NCBI GenBank assembly: GCA_033977485.1
Contig: CM066988.1
Coordinates: 142,483,359 to 142,547,358 of the forward strand
Source: Hydrangea macrophylla
Taxonomy: Eukaryota; Streptophyta; Magnoliopsida; Cornales; Hydrangeaceae
Reading direction: 5' to 3'
Length of the DNA: 64,000 bases
Shown here: in pieces, positions 34,492 through 44,816 of the stretch
Layout: each line of letters starts with the position of its first letter
How positions within the stretch are numbered: the stretch's first letter is position 1
The notes under the pieces: generated by a model
Told to the model about the DNA's origin: nothing
Databases searched by the model: none
What the model saw: only the letters and a program-made list of their open reading frames with translations
Position numbers and translations under genes: made by a program

Positions 34492-35051
34492 AAAAAAGTT
34501 TAATGCTTGAGATGGATTATGTCTCAAAATACTCCGGAACGGTTCGAAGACTCTGAAGGTGAAGAATGCATAAGATGGGTTTTATACAAAAAGTCCGAAA
34601 TGGCTTACTTAAACCACTTAAGAAGCTCAATGGAGAGGAAAGTGAATAGTTTTTTTCCTTAATTTTTTTTTTTCAGTTGGTTTCCCACTTGTATAAATCC
34701 ATACATAAATGAGTTTTATTTTATTTAAAAAAAAAAAATTTCTGTTTTTTTTTAAAGAAGAAATTCTAGTTCTTTATCAGGCATACTAAGGAATGGTTGC
34801 TTGTTATAACCCAATTGGATTGGCCAGACAACTTATTAATCTTGATTTGTATTTTTAAGATAATTGGGCAGTTGGGATAACAAAAAAAGCATGTAATTCT
34901 TTTACCCATTTTCTGGTGCTAAGTCTTACCTTCTTAATTTATATGAGATTCATATAAAGTTGATACTCCCTCTGTTACTACACTTTTTGATTTAATTATT
35001 ATGACTTGGCTCACCATACCTTTATATGGATATCGTATACAGTATTACAAG
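34492..35051 (+). other. 3' flank of the phosphatase/kinase gene, no further gene
   Basis: Probable 3' UTR to about 34700, where CATAAATGAGTTTTATTTTATTT precedes an A run. A degraded Stowaway-type end (TACTCCCTCTG) lies near 34964. Confidence 0.45.
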
Positions 35052-35550
35052 GAATTTTTACCCAATCCATCACTGTAGGACCAATATATATAATTCATTA
35101 CTGTTTTAACTTATTTCCAAACTTATCAATTTAAAGTCGCTAGTTGCAATAGCGACTTCACCAACAAAAAAATATCTGTAAAAGTCGCTAGTTCAACTTG
35201 TGACTTCAGGCCGCAACGAGAAGTCGCTAGTTGAACCAGCGACTTTCACTTTTCACAGTCCTTTTGAGTGATTCTAGTATACATATCAACAAAAGTCGGC
35301 TTTCACTTTTCACAGTCCTTTTGAGAGATTCTAATATACATATCAACAAAAGTCGCTAGTTCAACTAGCGACTTCTCGTTGTAGCCAGAAGTCGCGAGTT
35401 TGACTAGCGACTTTTACATATTTTTTTTGTTTGGTGAAGTCGCTACTTCAACTAGCGACTTTAAAAAAGGGATGACTTTGGGAAATAAGTTGAAACAGTA
35501 ATGGGTTGTGTATATATTGTTCCCACAGTAACGGATTGGGTAAAAAATTC
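35052..35550. mobile_element. foldback element with repeated GTCGCTAG hairpins
   Basis: Terminal inverted repeats of roughly 75 bp: TACCCAATCCATCACTGT at 35059 and ACAGTAACGGATTGGGTA near 35526-35542, continuing into ACTTATTTCC and GGAAATAAGT. The interior holds at least five stems of the type AAGTCGCTAGTT..AACTAGCGACTT, and a 70-bp segment (CTTTCACTTTTCACAGTCCT) is directly repeated. Target duplication not clear. Confidence 0.75.
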
Positions 35551-36534
35551 AAAATACAGGTGCCAAAAGGTAAGATCAATGATTTAATGTACATACGTAT
35601 AGGGGTGTGTGTGTGGTGTGTAGGGATGGCAACGGGGCGGGTATGGGACGGGATCCCCATACCCCGCCCCCGCCCCGCTTTAGTAAACCCTCCCCCCACC
35701 CCCGCCCCGCCCCCGGGGTCCCCGACCCGATTATGTTTTTTTTTTTTTTTTGGGTACACAAATTGAAAAAGCAATTTTTTTACTGCATTTTTTTCTCTAA
35801 TAGTGCAGTTTTTTTTTAACTTACCCAATTAGTTCCCTAATAGTGGAGTTTTTTTTTTAAATGGTAATACATGTCACGCCCCGACGTAGCATAATTCAGG
35901 AAAGCATTTAATTTCCTTTATGGACTCGTAGGTCGTGACAAGTGAGTATGACCAATTGTCCCTGCAACAAATAACTTAACAACATTTCTAAAAGAAAGGA
36001 TACTAATAAACATAAGCTCCGAAATTTAAAACTTGCTAAACTATTACATAAGTCAAAGTCTTAGGCACAAAACGCCCTTATTCAAAAGCTATTCTCCAGT
36101 CTATTACAACTTCAGGAATGAAAGACATAGGAAAATAATAAACAGCCTCCTGGAAAGTTCCCTGCCTCTAGCTAGCATAGTCGAAGTACCCTGGCTGCTC
36201 CTGCCCCTGAAAATCTGGACATACAGTCCAGGACGCATCAACGCCGTCAGCTTATGAAAGCTGGTGAGTAAAATAAACAAGTGCTCGCAATGTATATATA
36301 AGCAAATAAACAACGGTACCATTTAACTTTAACAGTAATATATTCAAGGTTCCAATTCCAACATGAATCACGGGGGAATATAGTAAGAATCAAATACGAA
36401 ATTGTACATGAATTGTGAAACATCTTATTTTGCCAATTCTTTCCTTTAGAACAATCCAATTAAATCAACACATCATTTCAGCTACCAGGAGTAATAAGTA
36501 TTCAGTCATCCAATTCACACGCTACACTATCGCC

Positions 36535-36900
36535 TCCAATACCAGGAATACTATCCGATCGGTATTGAAGTCACACACCACACTACTGCCTCAGATACCA
36601 GGAATACTATCCGATCGATATCTAGACCGATCACAACCAACCATCGCTCCGGATATCAGGAATACTATCCGATCAATATCCGAAACGCGCGCCTTAGATA
36701 CCAGGAATACTATCCGATCGATATCTAAGTCGTACACAACACTATCACCATCGCTTCGGATATCAGGAATACTATCCGATCAATATCCGAAACGCGCGCC
36801 TTAGATACCAGGAATACTATCCGATCGATATCTAAGTCGTAAACAACACTGTCGCCTCCAATACCAGGAATACTATCCGATCGATATTGAGGTCGCACAC
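36535..36900. repeat. tandem hairpin array in the nested LTR
   Basis: Seven or so units contain CCAGGAATACTATCCGATCG flanked by pairing arms such as AGATA/TATCT, GGATA/TATCC or CAATA/TATTG. The arm sequence changes between units while complementarity is kept. Confidence 0.85.
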
Positions 36901-37184
36901 CAAACCGCCACCCTTTACTCTTTTTACACTTTATTCCACACATGCATGTTGACACAACTCTCGACCCTAATATGTATGTCAATGTTCCATAAATAACACC
37001 ATTAATAAATCACAAAGTCGGATAATCGTACGAGCATAAATTTCGGCCTAAGTTGTTCTTGTTCGTACAATTCTTAAAACATAGACTTTTAAAACAATAT
37101 TTTTGTCAAACTGTTCTTTAAAAACTTTTAAAACATTTTCCAAACAGTCCCTAATAAGAAAACACAGAAACTGCTCAAACTGCC

Positions 37185-37372
37185 AGGTCGCGCGAGCGAG
37201 GTAGAGGTGATGTCGCGCGCGCGGGTCGCGCGAGCGAAGGGGAAGGCCGGATCGCGCGAGCGGAGGGGCAGGACAGGTCGCGCGAGCGGATCGCGTGCGC
37301 GAAGGGGGGAATTGGTTCGCGCGAGCGGACCGCGCGAGCGAGCCTCGCGCGAGCGAGTCGCGCGCGCGAGTT
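37185..37372. repeat. CpG-dense minisatellite in the nested LTR
   Basis: About ten units close to TCGCGCGAGCGR in less than 200 bp, in an otherwise AT-rich region. Open frames over it arise from the repeat and are not treated as genes. Confidence 0.85.
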
Positions 37373-38880
37373 CTTGCAGAATGTCATCTTCTTCGTTTTC
37401 TCCCCTGTTTCTGGTTTTAAGACTGAAATTTACCCATTTTCAGAATCTGTTCGTACCAGGACATGTAATATATGGTTCTCTTCGGTTTTCCGCGTAGATT
37501 AAGAATACGCGATCAATTTTAACTAATACGGATTATATCTCTAGATATTTGCGATAAAAGTGAGGGTGTCAAAACTTTAAATCAACGGTACGTCGCGATA
37601 CGGACAAATTAACTCGTAGGATTCGAACCGTAGCCTATTGGGACTAAGATCTTCCATAATCAATTCACGGAATTGAATTTGGTTGAGTTTGACAAAACTC
37701 CAATTTTAAGCTTTAATGGTGAAATACATATATATACATATATACATACATATACATACTGCAATACACATATATACACATGGCGAGTGAGTTAATAATA
37801 CTCACAGAGGTTAATTACACAGAGAATTGAGACCGAGAGTTTCCGCCGTCGAATTCCGTCGTCCAACTCTACTCCTCCGTTCTTGATATTGAGATGAATA
37901 TATATATCTATGTATGTGTATATACTGAATATATGTATATATAAACTGTATGTGTGTGTGTTGTGTGATCTTGAGAGAGCAAGAGAGTGATTGAGAGAAT
38001 TTGAGAGAGTTTGAGAGTGAGAGATGAGAGACTGTGAGTGAGAGAGAGAAACCAACGTATATATAATTTCACTGTTTTGGGCTCCAAGCAACTACCGGAA
38101 ATCGCACGGTGTGGTTGAGCTCACGTGCTCCCACACCCAAGTCGCGGTAAATGCGCAGTTTTAAAACAAAACTGGTATTTTTCGGTTGATATAAAAATAC
38201 TGAAAATTATATTTTTGCGTAGGAATAAATTCCCGGTTTGTACAAAATATAGATATCGATTTTGAAATCATAGAAAGTATTTTGGAAATTACAGTTTGAC
38301 CCCAGATAATTATTACAAAGAGAAATTAAATTAAAATACTCATGGAAATGAAACGCAATATTTATTTATTAATGATAATCAAATACAGGGCGTTACAATA
38401 CACATAACTATTGAGGGGTAAAAATATAAATACAAGTATATTCGGGGCGGGGGCGGGTTTTTTAACCCTACCCCGATCCCGACCCCGACCCCGACCCGGG
38501 TTTTGAAAACCTCCCCCATACCCGCCCCTAACCCTATTAAGCCCCCCCTCATACCCTACCTATTAGAGGCGGGGCGGGGCGGGGCGGAGAACCCGGAAAA
38601 CCCACCCCATTGCCATCCCTAGTGGTGTGTACATCTCAAACCTTGGAGCCTTGAGAAGTTCTTAGGTTGTCTGCATGTGAATTTTGAGAGTTGTGTTAAT
38701 TTGGAAGAACTGGTGATTCCCCGTTTTGTGAGATTCTTATGTGTCTCAAGAATAATCCCTTTTTTAAACTGGAAACTGGGATCATACATTTATGACTTTA
38801 TATTTGAATCTATAGAAGAAATATTTGAACTTCAAGAAGGAGAAAATCAGATGTGAAGTTATCCGTTGCTCCAAGCTGAA

Positions 38881-38971
38881 GGCTTTGTTTGGTTCATGGA
38901 TTTCGTGAGGTGAAAGGAATTTCCATCTTGTTTTCTTTTCCTCTCATGAAATTCATGAACCAAACAAAGAC
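38881..38971. mobile_element. short Tourist-like MITE hairpin
   Basis: GGCTTTGTTTGGTTCATGGA and its complement ending CCAAACAAAGAC enclose about 90 bp, followed by TAA. This is a minimal member of the GTTTGGTTC family found in the kinase gene introns. Confidence 0.75.
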
Positions 38972-38974
38972 TAA

Positions 38975-39236
38975 GGGTGTTTGATAACTTAATTAAGTGG
39001 TAAAAATGAAAATTTCAGCACTTATTTATTTTCAGTGCCTTTGATAACATACCACTTAATTGAAAAATTAACCAAAAATCTGCTGAAAACTATAATTAAA
39101 AATTTACTAAAAAGAATCACTAAATGCATTCCATCTCAGTACTTGAAAAGCTATTTTCAGTATTGTAAATTCAATCGCTTAAAACTATCAGTACTTAAAA
39201 TTCAACACTTAATTTTCAGTTATATCAAACGGGCCC
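38975..39236. mobile_element. Tourist-like MITE, GTGTTTGATAA family, copy 1
   Basis: Termini GGGTGTTTGATAACTTAATT and TATCAAACGGGCCC, flanked by TAA (38972-38974) and TAA (39237-39239). The interior contains repeated ACTTAAAA and TTTTCAGT words. Confidence 0.85.
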
Positions 39237-39239
39237 TAA

Positions 39240-40023
39240 ATGTTAGAGAATAGATCCAAGGTATATTAAGCTTTAACACACTTTCTCACATGCAACTCCA
39301 TCTCACTCGTGGAGGGCTATAACAAACAAAAGTCCATTATAGTGGAGATAAATAACAAAGTGCAAAATGCACGCCATAGTGGGGATAGAGAGTCGGATTC
39401 CAGACTTCTCACAAACAAGGCTCTAATACCACATTAAGTTAGCATTTGCTTCAAAAACTTGAGCTGTTAGAGAATGAACCTAATACGGAGTAATATTTAG
39501 GCAAATTATAAATTATCATAGGTAGCGAAATTGCTAAAAAAAATTTGTTTGGTATAAACTTAGAGTCTGTTTGGCACAACTTCTACAATTCAATCTAAAA
39601 AAATTGCGTTTGGCTAAAAGCTGCCCAGGCAATTTAAATTGCAGAATGGGGTTTGCAAAATATTTCATTTTAATTTTTGGATTTCAATAACTCCAAATGA
39701 TGTTGCGAAACGGCACCTTATATTAGAGGACCTGAGGCGACGTGGTCCCTGGTGACTGTTGGTTGCTTGACAGAAGTAAACTTTATCCTAAAGTACCTAG
39801 TTGGAATGTATATCTATCACAAAAGTTATCTACTAGACTACTAATAATAATCAGACACATGGTGATAGGGCTGCAATGACATCATCATTTCTGTTTAATA
39901 TGTTGAGCTTTTGTCCAGTGATGCATGCCATTACGCATAAACATATTTTAATCACTGTTCTTGTCTGGTTGTTATAACTCATCGTCTGCAGATCACAAAA
40001 TGGGCAAAGAAAATTAAAATTCG
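39240..40023. other. no gene seen
   Basis: AT-rich intergenic DNA. Two GTTAGAGAAT-type words (39242 and 39467) begin similar phrases, suggesting an old repeat. No coding frame supported. Confidence 0.45.
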
Positions 40024-40026
40024 TTA

Positions 40027-40293
40027 GAGGTTGATAAAATTGAAAATTAAGTATTGAAAATTAAGTGTTAAATTTTTAGTACTAAAAATTTAAGCAATTG
40101 AATTTACAGTACTAAAAATAGTTTTTTCAAGTAATAAAATAGATTACATTCAGTAATTGTTTTCAGTAGAAAATTTTTACTGTAGTTTTTTGGCTATTTT
40201 TTCAATTAAGTAATACGCTATCAAACGCACTGAAACAAAATAAGGGTCGACTGTTTTCAGTTCCACCACTTAATTGAGTTATCAAACACACCT
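40027..40293. mobile_element. Tourist-like MITE, GTGTTTGATAA family, copy 2
   Basis: Inverted relative to the copy at 38975: it ends in GTTATCAAACACACCT and is flanked by TTA (40024-40026) and TTA (40294-40296). The interior shares AGTACTAAAAATTTAAGCAA-like words with copy 1. Confidence 0.75.
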
Positions 40294-40296
40294 TTA

Positions 40297-41151
40297 GATA
40301 TATATTGACAAAAACTAACCGCGGATTACACCTTCATTAACTTCTAAATGTCCCCTTTTTTTCATTATTTTTATCATCTCCTTTGAAGTACAAGGCCAGT
40401 TTGGGAATGTATAGAATAGTACTGGGTTCATTCTCACTTTTATTTGTTAATGAAAACCAGCATTATATAGGTTTGCTAAAGAATCGATTCCAACAGTGGT
40501 TTTAGTCTTTAGAGCAATTTCGCTGATCAATAATGTTAGGTACAAATACTTTTGCACACACTATATTTTAAATACATATACCTTGTGCTGTTTGAATTTT
40601 TTACATTTTTCTGTGCACCACTTACACTGTTACACAACATATAGTACATGTATTTAAAATTGGATGTGCAAAAATATGTACGCCTAGTAGTGCTCTTCGC
40701 CAATTCACCATGAAACCAGTTCTGATTCTTTCCAATTAGCCCCTTGATATATGGGTTGACCTCAAATTTGTTATTATAGTGGATGTAAAATTATGGTGAT
40801 AAATAATAATAATAATTATTATTATTTTGGTCAGATAGTTCAAAACGGGGTGATTATTGTAGCTATTTTGCTTAAGAGTAATGCTATGATTTGCAAATTT
40901 GCTTTTCAATACATGCAGTAGTGAAATTACCTGAATTTTTATTAGAAGTTATTTTGGATAGTCTAGTGACACAAATTTTTTTTTCTTCTTCTTGTTTAAT
41001 TTTTATTTTCTGCTTTTTTTTTTTCTTTTCTTAATAAAGTATTATGGTTACCACCTACCCAATAAAATAGAGTAAACTATAGACTAGTGAAGTAGACAAG
41101 ATCAAACAACCTGGAGGCAGTTAGTTAATCTTAAACAAAGCGCAAGGGTAA

Positions 41152-41220
<69 letters not shown>

Positions 41221-41818
41221 GTTGAAGATCTTGTAACTCAAAATCTGCTAAGATGATTTATGAATTCCTAAAGAGAATACAAACAAACAGAACTCATCTC
41301 TTTAGGCCAATGGCCCAATGTCATTGCTAATATCTATAGTTCTATACTATTCTTTAAAGGCAAAATGAGGGGTACTAATAAAATATTCTAATCCCCTATA
41401 TTTACATAACAAATCTTAAAGTTTTAATTCAAAGAAATAAAAATCTTTACTAAAACTTTTGTTCCCCCCCCCCCCCCCCCCCCCCTCTCTCTCTGACCAT
41501 TGAAGTGCCATATTGGTCATCAATAGGAAAACAATAAACTATTTTTTTACTCACAACATACAACTTTGAAGAAGATAACAGAGACTGCACTCCAGATACA
41601 AATTTCACAAATTGTCGACCGAGTACACCCATAAACATCGTCAATTCATTATGAATTCAAATGAGGTACACTTATATATCAATTTCTGGCATTCTATATA
41701 TGTTGTTTCTTATATACACACCCCCACCTTGCTGATACAAAACAGAGATTTTATATTTTCTTTGCCTTATTGTTCACCTTATGTCATTCATTGAATTTTG
41801 GATGCTTTAGCTTTTATT
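40297..41818. other. no gene seen; microsatellites
   Basis: Intergenic. Holds a truncated GAGTAATGCTATG MITE end (about 40876-40975), a (GA)n run (41155-41218) and a C tract (about 41464-41486) followed by CT repeats. Open frames are low complexity. Confidence 0.45.
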
Positions 41819-41834
41819 AGAACACAATGGTCAA

Positions 41835-42020
41835 ACCAAGTCCCTTGTGGCCGAGTGGTAAGCTTCTTGGGTGTACTACCCCCAAGAGGTTTAGTGTTCG
41901 AGTCATGGGGAGCGTGGTCACTGGAGTATTCACCCGGCGCCTCCAGGCCTCGGGGGATTAGACGAGGTGCGCGCAAGCTGGCCCGGACACCCCCGATTAC
42001 AAAAAAAAAAAAGAAAAAAA
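41835..42020 (+). mobile_element. tRNA-derived SINE (Au-SINE-like)
   Basis: Pol III box A (TGGCCGAGTGG, about 41848) and box B (GTTCGAGTC, about 41898) are correctly spaced. A GC-rich body with GGTGCGCGCAAGCTGGCCCG follows, then an A-rich tail. A 16-bp duplication with two mismatches flanks it (41819-41834 and 42021-42036, AGAACACAA.G.TCAA). The body resembles the Au SINE family of flowering plants from memory. Confidence 0.88.
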
Positions 42021-42036
42021 AGAACACAACGATCAA

Positions 42037-43374
42037 TCTTATGCTCATTTATCCTCTTTTAAAATCTTTTATTTTATTTTATTGGACTTAAATCAGTGGG
42101 GGAACATTATCCATTCATACACATATATATATATTAGACCCAATTTTTACCCTAATTCCACACCATCTATACCTTAATTAGAAATTAAAAAAAAAAAAAA
42201 AGTAAGTAAGAATTCCTAATCTGGGTTTTACATACAAAGGTGTAAAATGTAATTTAAAGAACAATGCATTCTACACGCAACGCGTGTGCCCGGGGACTAG
42301 TCACTCTATATGTTGCAAAAGAAAATACAAAAATGTCACAGAATGGAGGGGTACGCATGGATATATTTTAATGTAATAACAAAACGAATTATATGATCGG
42401 TAGACTATCTCTCAAAAAAAATATATGATCGGTTGACTATAAAGCTGAATGACAAAGTTTGTGTTTGTTAATAACTTCTTGTTCCTAAAATCGCTTATAA
42501 ATCAAGAATTAACAAGGAAAAAAAAAGATGTACGTACATTGTTACTTCTAGAATTATGTGAAATGGAATGGGAATTATGAATGTAATTAATACTTATATC
42601 ATGGTTGATGGAAAAAAAATATTTTTATTTCATGAGATCTTTCAATAAGCGCTTCCTGGATTCTTTTTTTCTTTTTAATGAGTCAAATGTAAAAGGTTAA
42701 AGAAAACCGTTGTAGCAGCTCAAGTGGAAATATTTTCTTGTTGAGCAGATTGAGGTCTAGGAGTTCCATCATATTTTACTTTATTTTTGTCAGACAATAT
42801 ATATATATATATATATACATATATAAATTTCCTAATAAACAGACAATATTTAATGGAAATTGGAAAATTATTCTCACAACTTGATTCATAGTTCCCCAAC
42901 TCAGAGAATCGTTGAGAACATAATTTGCTTGATTCATTGAACCAGGGTGGCAACCAGTTTCTTCTTGCCCAAGTCCCTATGTTTATAATTAAATTATACA
43001 TATCCCCTAGACATATACATACACACACATATATAGATGATTGTTTTATGCCAAAACCCAAAAAAGAAATTGCCATATGGGAATTGAAAACCTTCAATGT
43101 AAAAAAGTACAGTATTTAATTTCATGTATAAAACAGGTGTATTACTTCTTCAAACATATCATGAAGTTCATCATGTGGCATCATGGAAATAAATAAATCA
43201 GAAGTTTAGCTGTTTCCTGTTGAACTTAATTACACTACCTAAATAAATGAGACAAATTTTCCACCAATTTCTAGGCAACTGCCCCATATGTCTATAAAAA
43301 GTTGAACAATAGTATATGATTAGAAAATTAAAAACTAAAGGCTTGATGTTTTGTAAGAACAAATTTGAGAAAAT
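42037..43374. other. 3' flank of the RING gene, no other gene seen
   Basis: AT-rich; contains an (AT)n run near 42798-42818 and several A runs. The ATL 3' UTR probably lies in its right part. Confidence 0.45.
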
Positions 43375-44736
43375 TTATACATTCAAAGATCGTCGTGTGT
43401 TGTGAGTCTGTTGTTGAGTCCTTTCTTCTCTATTAGCAAACCATTGAACTGTTCTTCGTGCAATCGGCAACCATAACTGCCTCAACCTCTCTTCCTTGAC
43501 AGCATTTTCATGAAGATGAATAGAAGAATCTCTGGTACTACTTTTCATGCCTAATTCTCTATATCTTGGATGAACCGTTATCTCTGACATCGATCTTTTT
43601 TCTTTGGGATTCAAAATTCTTGATACATGACTTGGATTTTCTTGGGACACTGAAGTGTTTGGATGCCCAGAAAATGGGGATGAATCAGCTTGATTGATGA
43701 TAGTATTTCTATTGACCTTGCTCTCAAACTCTCTTTTCCTCTCCATCTCCTCCCTGATCTTGAAAATCGGACCATCTTCAACCGTTCTTGACACGGGTAA
43801 TTTCTCGTTGTTTGAATCCACAGAATTAAATCTATTACTCGACATAGAATTAATCATCTCCGAATTCAAGAACATGAGATCAGAAGAACTCACACTGCTC
43901 CACCTATTCTTGAGTACAACATCAGATACAATGATCTTGTGATTGAACTTGTGCAAAGCCTTTTCGTTCTCATCAAAATCACACCTTTCTTGAATTGGCA
44001 ATTCCTCCTCTTCTAATTTCTTAATCCTACCCGATTTCCTAAAACTGCTTCCAATGCTAAATCTTGAAGATCCGCCGCGCTGATCTTGATATTGATCTTG
44101 ATTTTCCTCTCTTTGAACAAAGAGCTCTAAATTTGAGTCTTCGCGAACCTCTGAGTTGTTCCACAGGAACCTCAAACTATGTGAGTATGTGAAGAATGTT
44201 ATATCATCAACACTAACTTTGTGCCTACAAAGAGGACAGCTTGAGTGCTTGTCTAGCCACTGGTCAACACAATCAATGTGAAAGGCATGCTTACATTTGG
44301 GCAATAACCGAAGAATTTCAATATCTTCAAACTTTGATAAGCAAACTGAACATTCAAGCCCTTCTCTTGACCCCCTCAGAGAAGAGAATCTGAAAAAAGG
44401 AAGTGATTCAATCACTGTTTTGTCAATTCCAGAGAATCGTGATCTTGATTGGGCCAGTAAATCTTGATTTTGATGAACAGAAGACACTGCTGCCCTGTGA
44501 CAAAACTTTGCATATAGAAGAAGTATAAATGTGATTGAAAACATAATAGCCAGAACAGCAATAACAACAGCTAAGCTTGGTTGGAAACTTGTGACCACAT
44601 CTTGTGAAGGCATGCTGGCCTCTTTGTCGGAGGGAGGTTGAGCTTCGACATGGATGAACATGAAAAGAAGAAGAAAATTGAGAATACCCAACTCAAATAT
44701 GAAAAGATTGAACTTTTTTAGAAATTTTCCGGGCAT
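43375..44736 (-). CDS. ATL-family RING-H2 finger E3 ubiquitin ligase (ATL12/ATL42-like)
   Basis: A single-exon ORF of 453 residues, as is usual for ATL genes. Residues 1-32 form a signal-peptide-like hydrophobic N terminus, and residues about 55-77 a transmembrane helix followed by KFCHR. The GLD motif is at 101-113 (FSGIDKTVIESLP). The RING-H2 domain has C129, C132, C148, H150, H153, C156, C167 and C170, with Trp160 in the E2-contact position. The long C-terminal region is Ser-, Glu- and Arg-rich and probably disordered. The protein should sit in a membrane and pass ubiquitin from an E2 to targets; its substrates cannot be read from sequence. It lies tail-to-tail with the phosphatase/kinase gene. 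The ATL12 or ATL42 clade is favoured by length and layout; the exact orthologue is not proven. Confidence 0.95.
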   Translation of the reverse strand: MPGKFLKKFNLFIFELGILNFLLLFMFIHVEAQPPSDKEASMPSQDVVTSFQPSLAVVIAVLAIMFSITFILLLYAKFCHRAAVSSVHQNQDLLAQSRSRFSGIDKTVIESLPFFRFSSLRGSREGLECSVCLSKFEDIEILRLLPKCKHAFHIDCVDQWLDKHSSCPLCRHKVSVDDITFFTYSHSLRFLWNNSEVREDSNLELFVQREENQDQYQDQRGGSSRFSIGSSFRKSGRIKKLEEEELPIQERCDFDENEKALHKFNHKIIVSDVVLKNRWSSVSSSDLMFLNSEMINSMSSNRFNSVDSNNEKLPVSRTVEDGPIFKIREEMERKREFESKVNRNTIINQADSSPFSGHPNTSVSQENPSHVSRILNPKEKRSMSEITVHPRYRELGMKSSTRDSSIHLHENAVKEERLRQLWLPIARRTVQWFANREERTQQQTHNTRRSLNV

Positions 44737-44807
44737 CTTTTATTTCTTTTGGCAAGAAAATTTGTATATAGTTAGTGTGTGTATTTTTATGGATTTGATG
44801 AAAAGGG

Positions 44808-44816
44808 TTATAAAAG
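44808..44816 (-). promoter_or_regulatory. TATA box of the RING gene
   Basis: On the minus strand TTTTATAACC lies about 75 bp before the ATG at 44736, a normal distance for a short plant leader. Confidence 0.55.

Larger units (their letters stand above)
35872..38397 (-). mobile_element. solo-LTR-like element, 2526 bp, nested in the hAT element
   Basis: Begins TGTCACGCCCCGA and ends GGGCGTTACA, flanked by ATACA on both sides (35867-35871 and 38398-38402). Its left 100 bp align by eye with the intron 1 element at 20060 (shared GGAC.CGTAGG, GAC.AGT, GTCC.TGCAACA), so the two are one family. On the minus strand a TATATATA box near 38060 is followed by a CT-rich leader-like tract, supporting minus orientation. 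No ORF with a transposon domain. Confidence 0.85.
35621..38621. mobile_element. hAT non-autonomous element, split by an LTR insertion
   Basis: Termini TAGGGATGGCAACGGGGCGG and CCACCCCATTGCCATCCCTA, flanked by GTGGTGTG (35613-35620) and GTGGTGTG (38622-38629), a perfect 8-bp duplication. Both arms are very rich in GGGGCGGG/CCCCGCCC. Removing the LTR (35872-38397) and its duplication leaves about 470 bp with no coding capacity. Confidence 0.92.

Noticed and set aside
35448..35828. Gly- and Pro-rich open frames on both strands
   Set aside because: They cover the GC-rich arm of the hAT element and part of the foldback element; composition only.
36535..36900. CRISPR-like or satellite gene array
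   Set aside because: Repeat units form hairpins with changing arms inside an LTR with a 5-bp duplication; not CRISPR.
37175..37497. Arg/Ala-rich open frames on both strands
   Set aside because: Produced by the TCGCGCGAGCG repeat; no start context, homology or neighbours support coding.
41846..41910. tRNA gene
   Set aside because: Box A and box B are present, but there is no foldable tRNA with intact stems; the body, A tail and target duplication show a SINE.
42720..43097. 125-residue minus-strand frame near the RING gene
   Set aside because: No homology; crosses an (AT)n run and a repeated region.
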